A stretch of DNA of 64,000 bases. It comes from Mycoplana dimorpha. Lineage in GTDB: Bacteria > Pseudomonadota > Alphaproteobacteria > Rhizobiales > Rhizobiaceae. Each line of letters opens with the position of its first letter. Within the stretch, counting starts at the first letter, position 1. The notes under the pieces are model-generated. The model saw only the letters and a list, made by a program, of their open reading frames with translations, searched no databases and was not told the DNA's origin. Position numbers and translations under genes: made by a program. The stretch covers positions 342,405 through 406,404 of the forward strand of contig NZ_PZZZ01000005.1 of the NCBI RefSeq assembly GCF_003046475.1, written 5' to 3'. Shown here one piece after another: positions 18,714 to 31,911 of the stretch.

Positions 18714-20090
18714 GTGACCCGCCCGGATAGCCAGGGCATCGACGATGCGGTCGCCCGGTTCCTCGACAGTTTTTGCAGCCCTGGCGCGCTGCTGGTCGCC
18801 GTGTCCGGCGGCGGCGATTCGGTCTGCCTGCTCGTCGCCCTCGACGCGGCGCTGCGGTCCGGCCGCCATGTCGGATTTTCGCTGGTCGCCTGCACGATCG
18901 ACCACGCGCTGCGCGAGGGCTCGGCCGACGAGGCCCGCTGGGTGGCCGAACTCTGTGCCAGGCGCGGCATCGCGCATGTGACGCGCCGCTGGGAGGGGGC
19001 AAAGCCGACCAGCGGCATCCAGGCGGCGGCGCGGGAGGCGCGTCATGCATATTTGGCGGAGGTTGCGCGCGAAATCGGCGCCGCCGCGATCGTCACGGCC
19101 CACAATCTCGACGACCAGCGCGAGACGATCGCCATGCGCAGCATGCGCCGTGGCGCCGGCGCCGGGCTTGCCGGCATCGCGCCGGCGACGCTCGTCCGCG
19201 GCTCCGCCTGGGTACTGCGCCCGCTGCTGGCGGTGCCGCGCGCCGACATCCGGGCCCATTTGCGCACAATCGGGCAGGACTGGCTCGACGACCCGAGCAA
19301 TGTCGATCGCCGGTTCGAGCGGGTCCGCGTCAGGCATGACGGTGCCGAGCCGGACGCCGGTGCCGGGCCGGACGCCGACCGGGCGCTGCACGTCGCCGGC
19401 GCGGCCGCCGCCGCGGCACGCCTCGAAGTGGCCTGCCGGGGGGCGGCGTTCATCACAAGCGAGGTCCGGGTGGTCGACGCGTCGGCCGGTGTGCTGCCGC
19501 CAGCGGCGATTGCCACCGCGCTCGCCGAGCCGCCGGCCTGGCGGGCGCTGCTGGCGCTGGCCGCCGTGCTGGGCGGCCGCGAACACCTGCCGGACGCGGC
19601 GGGCGCGGATCGTTTGAGGGACTTCATTGAAAGCGGAGCGCTGTCGCGCAAGACGGTCGGCCGGGTGGTCTTCGACCGCCGCCGCGAGGGGCTGTTCGTC
19701 TACCGGGAGCAGCGGGGGATCGACGCAATCACGATCGCCCCGCATGGCGAGGCCACGTGGGACGGCCGCTGGCGCGTGCTGAACCGGGGCGCCACCGCGC
19801 TGACGGTGCGTGCTGCGGCCGGGGAGGGGGACGGCTTGCCCGGCCTTCACGGCGTGCCTGCCGGGGTCGCGGCGCGGTCCGCCCGCAGCCGCCCGCGCGT
19901 GCTGGCCGCAGGGTTTATGGCGGACGCGCGGTCCTTCGCGCTTGAACCGCTGCTGTCACCTTACGAACGCTATCTTCCCGTGTTCGAACTGCCGCTCGCC
20001 AACGCACTCGCAAGACTGTTCGGCCGCAAGGCCTTTCCGCCGCCTCCGAACGCAAGGGCGGAAGACGAGGATTCGTGCGATCTGCGTTAG
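18714..20090 (+). CDS. tilS: tRNA(Ile)-lysidine synthase TilS
   Basis: 458 residues with a GTG start at 18714 behind GGAG; a TTG at 18699 is also open. The PP-loop is VAVSGGGDSVCLL, and the family segments HALREGSADEARWV, IVTAHNLDDQRETIAMR and LRPLLAVPRADIRAHL follow. TilS attaches lysine to C34 of tRNA(Ile)-CAU so that it reads AUA, and is essential. It lies between cpoB and ftsH as usual. The C-terminal half is weakly conserved. Confidence 0.93.
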   Translation: MTRPDSQGIDDAVARFLDSFCSPGALLVAVSGGGDSVCLLVALDAALRSGRHVGFSLVACTIDHALREGSADEARWVAELCARRGIAHVTRRWEGAKPTSGIQAAAREARHAYLAEVAREIGAAAIVTAHNLDDQRETIAMRSMRRGAGAGLAGIAPATLVRGSAWVLRPLLAVPRADIRAHLRTIGQDWLDDPSNVDRRFERVRVRHDGAEPDAGAGPDADRALHVAGAAAAAARLEVACRGAAFITSEVRVVDASAGVLPPAAIATALAEPPAWRALLALAAVLGGREHLPDAAGADRLRDFIESGALSRKTVGRVVFDRRREGLFVYREQRGIDAITIAPHGEATWDGRWRVLNRGATALTVRAAAGEGDGLPGLHGVPAGVAARSARSRPRVLAAGFMADARSFALEPLLSPYERYLPVFELPLANALARLFGRKAFPPPPNARAEDEDSCDLR

Positions 20091-20092
20091 GT

Positions 20093-20128
20093 CCGTCCTT
20101 CCGCAGGTTCCAAGGACGGTGCACTTTT
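20093..20128 (+). terminator. Possible terminator after tilS
   Basis: CCGTCCTT (20093-20100) pairs with AAGGACGG (20112-20119) and a five-T run follows a few bases later. The remaining 250 bases before ftsH hold no gene that I can support. Confidence 0.5.
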
Positions 20129-20380
20129 TCGCGAGACGTGCGTTACCGTGCAGTGGGCATCCCGGCGCTGCGTGGCCCGGAGGCCCGGCAGCGGCCATGA
20201 TGGCCCGGCTCTTGCGGCGGATTTTCGCCGGGACCGCAATGCCGCCATAGGCGTCAACGATAATTCCAGAAATGGCCGCGGGTCGTCCGGTTTGCCTTGG
20301 CAAGGCGATGGCGCGACCCTATGTTAGGTGCAATTGAGACGGCGCAACCCCTGTTGCCGAGAAAGTGCCCGGAAAGCCCG

Positions 20381-22306
<1,926 letters not shown>

Positions 22307-22328
22307 TCGCCCGATCCCAATGAATGGA

Positions 22329-22355
22329 AAGACCGGCCCAAGCGGCCGGTCTTTT
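22329..22355 (+). terminator. Terminator after ftsH
   Basis: A ten-base stem AAGACCGGCC / GGCCGGTCTT with a five-base loop, running into TTTT. It may work in both directions. Confidence 0.8.
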
Positions 22356-22368
22356 CGTCTGCGGCGAT

Positions 22369-22405
22369 CGGTAACTGCCTGCAAAGCAGGCTGGTTCAAT
22401 TTCAG
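22369..22405 (+). repeat. 37-base repeat, copy 1
   Basis: Matches 22947-22983 at 33 of 37 positions in direct orientation. It holds a hairpin GCCTGC-AAA-GCAGGC and ends TTCAATTTCAG. The two copies flank the DUF1232 gene. Confidence 0.85.
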
Positions 22406-22421
22406 CGCCGTCGGGTGAAAA

Positions 22422-22814
22422 TCACGCGGCGCCTTTCAGCATGGGCAGGGCAGTCCAGACAACAGCAAGCGCGAGCAGGATCCAGACGAGCACGATCATC
22501 GCCATGCCGGCGCGGGAGGCGGGCAGCGCGATCCGCTCGACCGCGCGCGTCCGCAGTTCGGCGCGAATGTCCGGCGGGATCAGCTTCAGGGTGGCAATCG
22601 TTCCCAGGGGAACGATGATCAGGTCGTCGAGGTAGCCGAGCACGGGGATGAAGTCCGGGATCAGGTCGACCGGCGAGAGCGCGTAGGCGGCGACGATTGC
22701 CCCAAGCGCCTTGGCATGCCAGGGAACACGCGGGTCGCGGGCAGCAAGCCAGAGGACGACCACGTCGCGCTTGACGGCGCGCGCCCAGTTTTTGGCAAGC
22801 TCGATCCAGGTCAT
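22422..22814 (-). CDS. YkvA family membrane protein (DUF1232)
   Basis: 130 residues. The DUF1232 signature is HAKALGAIVAAYALSPVDLIPDFIPVLGYLDDLIIVPLG, and a second membrane segment (MIVLVWILLALAVVWTAL) lies near the C terminus. Function is unknown. The ATG at 22814 gives the usual MTWIELAKNW-type start; the ribosome-binding site is weak. It is inserted on the opposite strand between ftsH and glmM, with a 37-base repeat on each side. Confidence 0.85.
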   Translation of the reverse strand: MTWIELAKNWARAVKRDVVVLWLAARDPRVPWHAKALGAIVAAYALSPVDLIPDFIPVLGYLDDLIIVPLGTIATLKLIPPDIRAELRTRAVERIALPASRAGMAMIVLVWILLALAVVWTALPMLKGAA

Positions 22815-22946
22815 TTTGCGTGTCCGTCTGCGATTGCCGCTGTCCGGGCGGCGGAAATTTCCCATAGCCCGCGAAGGTTGCTATCTTAAGCCGGCCTAAT
22901 GCCTCGCCGCAACGGCCGGCGCGGCGCGGATTGGGCCCGGATCGAC

Positions 22947-22983
22947 CGGTAACGGCCTGTAACGCAGGCTGATTCAATTTCAG
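22947..22983 (+). repeat. 37-base repeat, copy 2
   Basis: Direct copy of 22369-22405 with four mismatches; the hairpin here is GCCTG-TAACG-CAGGC, with the stem kept. It lies about 115 bases upstream of glmM. Confidence 0.85.
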
Positions 22984-23097
22984 GTGCCCTGTGTTCCGTT
23001 CTGTGGCAAAGAGAGCCGATTATGGGCACGAGATACCGACGGGCGCGCCGAACGGCGCCTGCCCGCGTGATGCCCGAGAGGATTATCAGGAGCACAA

Positions 23098-24450
<1,353 letters not shown>

Positions 24451-24550
24451 GTGCAGCCGTTCGCGCGGCGGGGGCGGACGCCGGCGAAAGGTAGCAGACT
24501 TGCTGCCCCTCGGGATTTCCTGTTCCGCTGAATATCGCAGCGTCAGTTTT

Positions 24551-24585
24551 CGGAAAGGGCCGGGCACACCCGGCCCTTTCCGTTT
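24551..24585 (+). terminator. Terminator after glmM
   Basis: A perfect 14-base inverted repeat, 24551-24564 with 24569-24582, around a CACA loop, followed by TTT. The rest of the 333-base gap before 24784 holds the CtrA box at 24685. Confidence 0.75.
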
Positions 24586-24684
24586 CCGCAACCTGCCGCA
24601 GGTCAGGGCGGGCGCAGGACGACGCCGCCAGGGCTGGATGGGTATCGTTACCGCCGCGTTAATCGCCAAGGTTAAGCGGCGTAG

Positions 24685-24699
24685 TTAAATGCAACTTAA
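24685..24699 (+). promoter_or_regulatory. CtrA-binding box upstream of the first beta-barrel gene
   Basis: A perfect TTAA-N7-TTAA match, 85 bases before the start codon at 24784. Two further TTAA words lie just upstream (24655-24675), so several CtrA dimers might bind. The ctrA gene is in the same window. Confidence 0.65.
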
Positions 24700-24783
24700 C
24701 TTTTTCTCCTCATTATCCATGACCGATAGCCGCACCCGGTTCTGCTGGCATGCAGCGCCGAGCACAATTGTATGGAGTTGGGC

Positions 24784-25560
24784 ATGAGAAAGTTTCTGGG
24801 CAGCGCCGTCGCGGCTCTGATCGTGAGTTCGTCGGCCGGCGCCGCCGACCTGTACACGCCGCCGCCGCCGGTCGATCCGGGCGTTCCGGTTGTGGGTGGC
24901 TGGTATCTGCGCGGCTATCTCGGCATGAGCAACCAGCGGCTCGGCCATCTCGACCACGAACTCTTCCACACGCTCGAAGTGCATGACCTCGTCGACGAAG
25001 GCGGCTTCGACAGCGCCCCATTCGTCGGCGCCGGCATCGGCTACAAGTTCAACGACTGGATCCGCACCGACGGCATCGTCGAATACCGCGGCAAGGCCGA
25101 CTTCTCGGCGCTGGACCGCTATGGGCATAGCGGGCCGGGTGGGACGACCATCTGGGACGGCACGAACGACTACGACGGTTCCAAGTCCGAATGGCTGCTG
25201 ATGGCCAACGCCTATGTCGACCTCGGCAACTGGTACGGCGTCGTGCCCTATGTCGGTGCCGGCATCGGTGCGTCGCGCAACACCATTTCGCATTTCCGCG
25301 ACATCAACGTGCCGACGCAAGGGGTCGCCTATGCCGACAGCGATCCGACCTGGAACTTCGCCTGGGCGCTGCATGCCGGCCTCGGCTATCAGGTGACGGA
25401 TCAGATGACGGTCGATTTCGGCTACAGCTATCTCGATCTCGGCGATGCCAAGACCTCGTCGATCCGCGCCTATGACGGTTCCGTCACCGAGGCGCCGATG
25501 CACTTCAAGAACATCACCTCGCACGATTTCAAACTCGGCCTGCGCTACATGCTGCAGTAG
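24784..25560 (+). CDS. Outer-membrane beta-barrel protein, Omp25/31-like
   Basis: 258 residues. A signal peptide (KFLGSAVAALIVSSSAGAADLY) precedes alternating aromatic strands typical of small alphaproteobacterial barrels: WYLRGYLGMSNQRLG, PFVGAGIGYKFNDWIRTDG, MANAYVDLGNWYGVVPYVGAGIG, and a C-terminal DFKLGLRYML strand with terminal aromatic/hydrophobic pattern. The start is taken at 24784 behind GGAG. It is followed by a second, related barrel gene and is preceded by a perfect CtrA box. The role is likely structural or adhesive; it is not identifiable further. Confidence 0.88.
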   Translation: MRKFLGSAVAALIVSSSAGAADLYTPPPPVDPGVPVVGGWYLRGYLGMSNQRLGHLDHELFHTLEVHDLVDEGGFDSAPFVGAGIGYKFNDWIRTDGIVEYRGKADFSALDRYGHSGPGGTTIWDGTNDYDGSKSEWLLMANAYVDLGNWYGVVPYVGAGIGASRNTISHFRDINVPTQGVAYADSDPTWNFAWALHAGLGYQVTDQMTVDFGYSYLDLGDAKTSSIRAYDGSVTEAPMHFKNITSHDFKLGLRYMLQ

Positions 25561-25654
25561 CCGATCCGCGATCGACAGCATGCGCCACAGCCGCCGGAAG
25601 GCGGCTGTTCCCGTTTCTGGGCGGGCGCAGGCTGTTGCCGGTTAACAAACATGC

Positions 25655-25669
25655 TTAACCGGGCCTTAA
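25655..25669 (+). promoter_or_regulatory. CtrA-binding box upstream of the second beta-barrel gene
   Basis: TTAA-CCGGGCC-TTAA, a perfect TTAA-N7-TTAA match 64 bases before the start at 25733, with another TTAAC word at 25642. Confidence 0.65.
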
Positions 25670-25732
25670 CACTTCCCTGAAATACTCGCCGCCATTAACC
25701 GGCCGGGCTTCGGCCGCCGTTGGGGGCGAAAC

Positions 25733-26536
25733 ATGATCGTGCGAAAGACAATCCTCGGTGCCGCCTTGATCGCCGGCCTGTCGGCCGGAAGCGCGCTTGC
25801 GGGCGGAGAGGTCTATCCGGTAATCGACGTGCCGGAAGTCGCCATCGGCGTGGCGCAGGGCTGGTACATCCGTGGCGACCTCGGCTATTCGGGCTGGATC
25901 GATGGCGGCGACCCGCGCTACAACTACATCAACTCCCTCGGCGTGCAGCAGAGCACCGACTTCGACGATACCCGCTTCTCGAAGCCGTTCTCCTACGGCT
26001 TCGGCATGGGCTACCAGTTCAACGACTACCTGCGCACCGACCTGACGGCGGACTTCTTCAATTCCAGCGTCGACGGGAAATCGCAGATCGGCAGCAACTG
26101 CCCGTTTGTTGGCGGCAGCTGCAATCTCACCCACGACACCGGCTTCGACGCGATCATGGTGATGGCGAACGGCTATATCGATCTCGGCACCTATGCCGGC
26201 CTGACGCCCTATATCGGCGGCGGCGTCGGCGCGACCAACATCCAGTGGGACGACGTCAAGACGCGGGCGACCTGCGGCGGCGTTCCCTGCTTCACGACGA
26301 CCAATCCGGGCGAGGAAAGCTGGCGCTTCACCTATGCGCTGATGGCCGGCGCCTCCTACGACCTGACGAACCGTATCAAGCTCGACGTCGGCTATCGCTA
26401 TTCCGACATCGATGGCGGCAAGATGGCCGGCTACAACAGTGCCGAAAAGGCACTGGGCGCCTCCGGCACCAAGGTGCACGACGAAGGCTTCCAGCGCCAT
26501 GAGATCCGCGCCGGCGTCCGGGTGACGACCTGGTAG
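25733..26536 (+). CDS. Outer-membrane beta-barrel protein, Omp25/31-like
   Basis: 267 residues. Signal peptide ILGAALIAGLSAGSALAGG, then barrel strands GWYIRGDLGYSGWI, YGFGMGYQFNDYLRTDL, ANGYIDLGTYAGLTPYIGGGVG, KLDVGYRYSDIDGGKM and a final HEIRAGVRVTTW ending in an aromatic residue as outer-membrane barrels do. Two cysteine pairs (NCPFVGGSC and TCGGVPC) could form disulfides in surface loops. It resembles the gene just upstream in layout, suggesting an old tandem duplication, and has its own CtrA box. Confidence 0.88.
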   Translation: MIVRKTILGAALIAGLSAGSALAGGEVYPVIDVPEVAIGVAQGWYIRGDLGYSGWIDGGDPRYNYINSLGVQQSTDFDDTRFSKPFSYGFGMGYQFNDYLRTDLTADFFNSSVDGKSQIGSNCPFVGGSCNLTHDTGFDAIMVMANGYIDLGTYAGLTPYIGGGVGATNIQWDDVKTRATCGGVPCFTTTNPGEESWRFTYALMAGASYDLTNRIKLDVGYRYSDIDGGKMAGYNSAEKALGASGTKVHDEGFQRHEIRAGVRVTTW

Positions 26537-26567
26537 AACCTGGCGACGCAAAATCAAAGCCTGAACG

Positions 26568-26600
26568 AAGACGGCGCGGGAGCAACTCCCGCGCCGTCTT
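26568..26600. terminator. Bidirectional terminator
   Basis: A perfect 15-base inverted repeat (26568-26582 with 26586-26600) around CAA, with A and T runs at its ends. It lies between convergent genes. Confidence 0.85.
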
Positions 26601-26645
26601 TCATTCCAGGAACCGGCCAAGCCACGACTGGGCCGGCCGGAACCG

Positions 26646-29069
26646 TTACTGGCTGTCCGCTGGCGGCGCCAGCGCGGCCCAGGCGTTCAATACCGAGTTG
26701 AACACCTCCGCGCCCGTGGTTCCCTTCTCCAGCGTCAGCAGGGCGCGCCGGCCGTTGCGGTAGGTGATCGGGATATCGATCCAGTCGCGGTTCTTCAGCA
26801 GATCCGCGTTGCGGGTGATCGCATCCGGGAAGTCGTTCAGCGCGATCATGTGGAAGTCTTCGGTGATCTTGGCAGGGACCGCGATCAGCGGGTCGCCGCG
26901 GTCCTGCTCGGTCCGCTTCATCGCCACGCGCTGCACGCTGTCGATGCTGCCGCCTTCGAAATTCGGCGGCAACACGAAGACGATCTCGACGAGATGGCTG
27001 GCCGGCAGCGACTTGTCGGCATTGCGCCGGATCAGAAGCTGCGCCGACAGGCCGTTCGAAGGCACGGTGATCTGGGCGCGGATCACAGGCTCCGGCCTGG
27101 CGTCGCCACCGGGGCTTTCCTCGGCCTTGGACCATATCACGGTGCCGTCGATCGCGGTCGGGGCCGACTGGCCGAGCCGCTCCTCGTAGAGGAACATCTT
27201 CTGCGACACGCCCACCGGCGCCTGCTCGGCGGCCGCACCCGCTGCTGCGGTCTGCGTGCCAGCCGGCTGGGTAGCGGGGGTGGCAGGCGCGGCAGGCGCG
27301 GTGCCGGCCGGCGTCGCGGCTGCGGCGCCGGTGTCGGTCGCCGTCGTTGCCGCGTCGATGCCGGCGGCGGCAGCGACCTCGGTCGTCTGCTCGGTGACGG
27401 ACTTGCCTTCTTCGCTCGTCGGTTCGCCGGCAACCGCGGCCGGACCCTCGTCGGTCTCGGTGCCATCCGGCAGGAGACGCTGGGTGAACTTGTTGATGCC
27501 GGTGCCGGCGGAGGCGACCTGGGCTCCGGCCGTGTCGTCGCTGCCGGTTCCGGCTTCGCCTGTGGCCCCGGCATTGCCGGACGGATCTGCGACCGGCGCG
27601 GTCAGGTCAGCGAGCGTACGGTCGATCGAGTCACGGTTCAGCCAGTATGCCGCGCCGGCGCCGCCGACAAGGGCGAGCACGGCCGCGGCCACGCCGATCC
27701 GGGCGATGCTGATCCTGCGACTGCGCGGGGCAGCGCGGAATGAGCGTTGGCCGTTTCGAACCGGAGCCTCCGCAGCGGCGGGGGGCGCCTCGCTCAGGCC
27801 GGACGCCTTGGCGGTGCCTTGCTCGGACGCCTTCGGCTGGTAGCCGATCAGGTCCTCGAGATCCCCCCAGGCATTGTCGGAAGCACGCTTCGGCTCGCTT
27901 CCCGGCTCGGCGGGACGGGCGTCCTCGGGCCAGGTCCACTCGGAGGCGGCGTCTGCGTCTGCCGCTGACATGGGCGCGATTTCCCCTGGGCGCTGCTCCC
28001 GGGGGAACACGTCACGGGAACTGATCTCCTCGGACCCGGTGTCGGCCCGCTCGTCGCTCCACGCCCACGGCATGGCCGTCGCCGGCATGGCGGCGGGGGA
28101 GGGCGCTGGGTCGGCGGCCGCCGGCTGGTGCGGTGCCGTCGCCATGTGCTCGGGTGCATAGGGATGCTCCGGCGCAGGCGGCTGCTCCGCCACGGCGGCA
28201 TAATGGGGATCGCCGGCCGGTGAGGCCTGTCCGTCAAACGCCGCCTGCTCGTCGGAACGCGGCTCGAGCGGCTGCATGCCGATGTAATGCGGTTCCTCTG
28301 CGCCAGGGGCTTCGGCCGAGGCGGCGGGATGGGCCGCATGCGCGCTCTCGGCCGGGCTCGGCTCGACCGGGACGAACTCGACGGGAACCGGATCGATCGG
28401 GGCCGGCTCGACGGACTCGACCAAGGCTGGTTCGATCGGGGCCGGTTCGACCGGGCCCGGCTCTAGCGGGGCTTCATAGCGGGCGACGTCTTGCGGCGCC
28501 GGGGCCGGCGTTTCCTCGTAGGTCTCCGGGTAGGTGCCGGGAGCCCAATGTTGCGGCCCGGCCTCGGCAGCCTCCGCCGGCGGGTATTCTTCCGGCGCGA
28601 AGGCGGGTTGGGTTTCGAAAGCCGCCTCTGACGGGCCCTGGGGCACCTGCGCAGGTCCGGAGTCGCTGACGGCTTCCGCTTCCGCCGGATAGGTGGCCGG
28701 CTCGGCGTGTGCCGCTTCCGGGGACGTCTCGGGGACGAACGGTGCGGCAGGAGGCGGGGCCGGAGGTTCGGGCGCGGGTGGCGGCTCGGGCGCAGGCGCG
28801 GGTGGCGGCTCGGGCGCAGCGGCTTCGAAAGGTTCGACGAACTCCTCCGCCGGGAGCGCCTCGGCGTGGTCGCCCTCCACTTCGGCGATGGCCGCCTCGA
28901 GCTTGTCGAGCTGGCGCTGGACGAGGTCGTCGGATGGACGCGGATTCATCGCCTCCAGCTGGCGGCGCACCGCACCGCGAGCCTTGTCGTAAACCTTGAC
29001 GCGCATCTCCGGGGAATTGTCCGCAAGGCCGTCCACGGCCCTGCGAATGACTGCTACAAAATCCGCCAT
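26646..29069 (-). CDS. Large Pro/Ala/Glu-rich single-pass membrane protein, function unknown
   Basis: 807 residues. An N-terminal helical domain of about 65 residues (MADFVAVIRRAVDGLADN to LDKLEAAIAEVE) is followed by some 380 residues rich in Pro, Ala and Glu with many EP and AP repeats, one membrane segment near residues 447-470 (RIGVAAAVLALVGGAGAAYW), another Ala/Thr-rich linker and a folded C-terminal domain of about 170 residues (SQKMFLYEERLGQSAP to NAWAALAPP). The topology suggests a cytoplasmic N half and a periplasmic C domain. I do not recognise a function. Similar proteins occur beside purA in Hyphomicrobiales. Confidence 0.8.
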   Translation of the reverse strand: MADFVAVIRRAVDGLADNSPEMRVKVYDKARGAVRRQLEAMNPRPSDDLVQRQLDKLEAAIAEVEGDHAEALPAEEFVEPFEAAAPEPPPAPAPEPPPAPEPPAPPPAAPFVPETSPEAAHAEPATYPAEAEAVSDSGPAQVPQGPSEAAFETQPAFAPEEYPPAEAAEAGPQHWAPGTYPETYEETPAPAPQDVARYEAPLEPGPVEPAPIEPALVESVEPAPIDPVPVEFVPVEPSPAESAHAAHPAASAEAPGAEEPHYIGMQPLEPRSDEQAAFDGQASPAGDPHYAAVAEQPPAPEHPYAPEHMATAPHQPAAADPAPSPAAMPATAMPWAWSDERADTGSEEISSRDVFPREQRPGEIAPMSAADADAASEWTWPEDARPAEPGSEPKRASDNAWGDLEDLIGYQPKASEQGTAKASGLSEAPPAAAEAPVRNGQRSFRAAPRSRRISIARIGVAAAVLALVGGAGAAYWLNRDSIDRTLADLTAPVADPSGNAGATGEAGTGSDDTAGAQVASAGTGINKFTQRLLPDGTETDEGPAAVAGEPTSEEGKSVTEQTTEVAAAAGIDAATTATDTGAAAATPAGTAPAAPATPATQPAGTQTAAAGAAAEQAPVGVSQKMFLYEERLGQSAPTAIDGTVIWSKAEESPGGDARPEPVIRAQITVPSNGLSAQLLIRRNADKSLPASHLVEIVFVLPPNFEGGSIDSVQRVAMKRTEQDRGDPLIAVPAKITEDFHMIALNDFPDAITRNADLLKNRDWIDIPITYRNGRRALLTLEKGTTGAEVFNSVLNAWAALAPPADSQ

Positions 29070-29139
29070 AAGAACTTTCTCGTGGTCTCCGGCCTCTCGT
29101 TGTCGCGAATCCAGTCCGGATCAGGTGTCAAATCAAATC

Positions 29140-30444
<1,305 letters not shown>

Positions 30445-30640
30445 TTCGTCTTTCCTGCTGCTTGCGCGCCGTCCGGCACGCGCTTTACAAACCCGCGCAT
30501 CTATACTGTGTAGTTTTGCCGAAAGCGACCCTGTTATACCGCCGCAACCCGCTTTTTGCGTGGCGGAATCGGTCGGGACCGCCTAATTCTGCGCCCCAGT
30601 TCCGGTTGCCGGGACCATCACCAGCATCCGGAATACTGCC

Positions 30641-31528
30641 GTGAACAGCAAAGCCTATTTCTACCTCTGCGTGACCACGCTCTTCTGGGGCGGCAATTCC
30701 GTCGCCGGCAAGCTCGCCGTCGGCCATATCAGCCCGATGATGCTGACGACGCTCCGGTGGTTATTCGCCCTTTGCGTCATTCTTGCATTCATGATGCCGC
30801 AGGTCCGCCGCGACTGGGCGAAGATCAGGGCACACTGGCTGCAGTTCTTCCTCTATGGCGCCGTTGGCTTCACGCTGTTCAACGCGCTCCTCTATTCGGC
30901 CCTGAAGCATACCAGTGCGATCAACGCGGTGATCGAGCAGGCCGGCATTCCGATGCTGATCTTCGTCCTCAACTTCCTGCTGTTTCGCATGCCGGCCTCG
31001 ATCGCCCAGATCGTCGGCTTCTCGGTGACGCTGATCGGCGTGCTGGTGACGGCGGCGCACGGCGACCTGACCTCGCTGATGGAGCTCCAGTTCAATATCG
31101 GCGACCTGCTGATGCTGTTCGCCTGCATTGCCTATGCGGCCTATACGGTGTCGCTGCGCTGGAAACCGGCGGTGCATTGGCAGAGCTTTATCGCCGCCAC
31201 GGCGTTCGGCGCGCTCTTCAGTTCGCTGCCGCTCCTGTGGTGGGAGGCCGGTAGCGGCGAGGCGATCGTTCCCGACGCCACCGGCTGGCTGATCGTTGTC
31301 TATGCGGCGCTGTTTCCCTCGCTCTTATCGCAGGTGCTGTGGGTGCGCGGCGTCGAGATGATCGGGCCGAACCGCGCCGGCCTGTTCATCAACGCGATTC
31401 CGGTTTTCGGCACGCTGCTGTCGGTTGCTATCATCGGCGAGACGTTCCAGCTGTTCCACCTTGTGGCGCTGACGCTCGTGCTCGGCGGCATCGCCATCGC
31501 CGAATGGGGCACGCCGAAGCCGCGCTGA
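30641..31528 (+). CDS. EamA/DMT-family transporter
   Basis: 295 residues with a GTG start at 30641. About ten membrane helices are visible in two EamA repeats, each opening with a pattern such as TLFWGGNSVAGKLAVG and ending in a PLL/VFG segment (INAIPVFGTLLSVAIIGE). Drug/metabolite exporters of this type move amino acids or other metabolites out of the cell; the substrate is unknown. Confidence 0.88.
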   Translation: MNSKAYFYLCVTTLFWGGNSVAGKLAVGHISPMMLTTLRWLFALCVILAFMMPQVRRDWAKIRAHWLQFFLYGAVGFTLFNALLYSALKHTSAINAVIEQAGIPMLIFVLNFLLFRMPASIAQIVGFSVTLIGVLVTAAHGDLTSLMELQFNIGDLLMLFACIAYAAYTVSLRWKPAVHWQSFIAATAFGALFSSLPLLWWEAGSGEAIVPDATGWLIVVYAALFPSLLSQVLWVRGVEMIGPNRAGLFINAIPVFGTLLSVAIIGETFQLFHLVALTLVLGGIAIAEWGTPKPR

Positions 31529-31911
31529 CGGACGGGAAGGTGCCTCCCGGGTTGCGGTTGTCCGGTCGCTGTTCGCGCGGCGCTATCACCCGCGAGCTGA
31601 ACAGCGCAGGCGGTGGCCCGTGCGCCGGCGAGCAGGGGTGCCAGGGTGGCGTGCGCCGCGCTCATCGCCACCGGCGCCGATCCGGCGTGACGGCAGCTTC
31701 GCTCATTTGACCTTGCCCCCCTAAACTTGGGGAGGGGCAATTAAATCAGGCTTATATCGTCGCTGGTCATGTGCGGGCGTGTATCGCTGGAGTGCTATGC
31801 GTCGATGTAGACGTGCGAAGGCAGCTCTGACATCCCTGAGATCTGCATATGTCCACTCCGAAGCATTGGCGCTCGGGAAGAATATGCGCTCGTTTCCGCG
31901 AGGGCCCATCA
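31529..31911. other. Intergenic region between the EamA gene and the chemoreceptor gene
   Basis: No gene is supported. A bulged hairpin at 31713-31740 (TTGCCCC against GGGGCAA, with C- and G-rich arms) is the only clear structure and may end transcription of the EamA gene. Confidence 0.5.
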
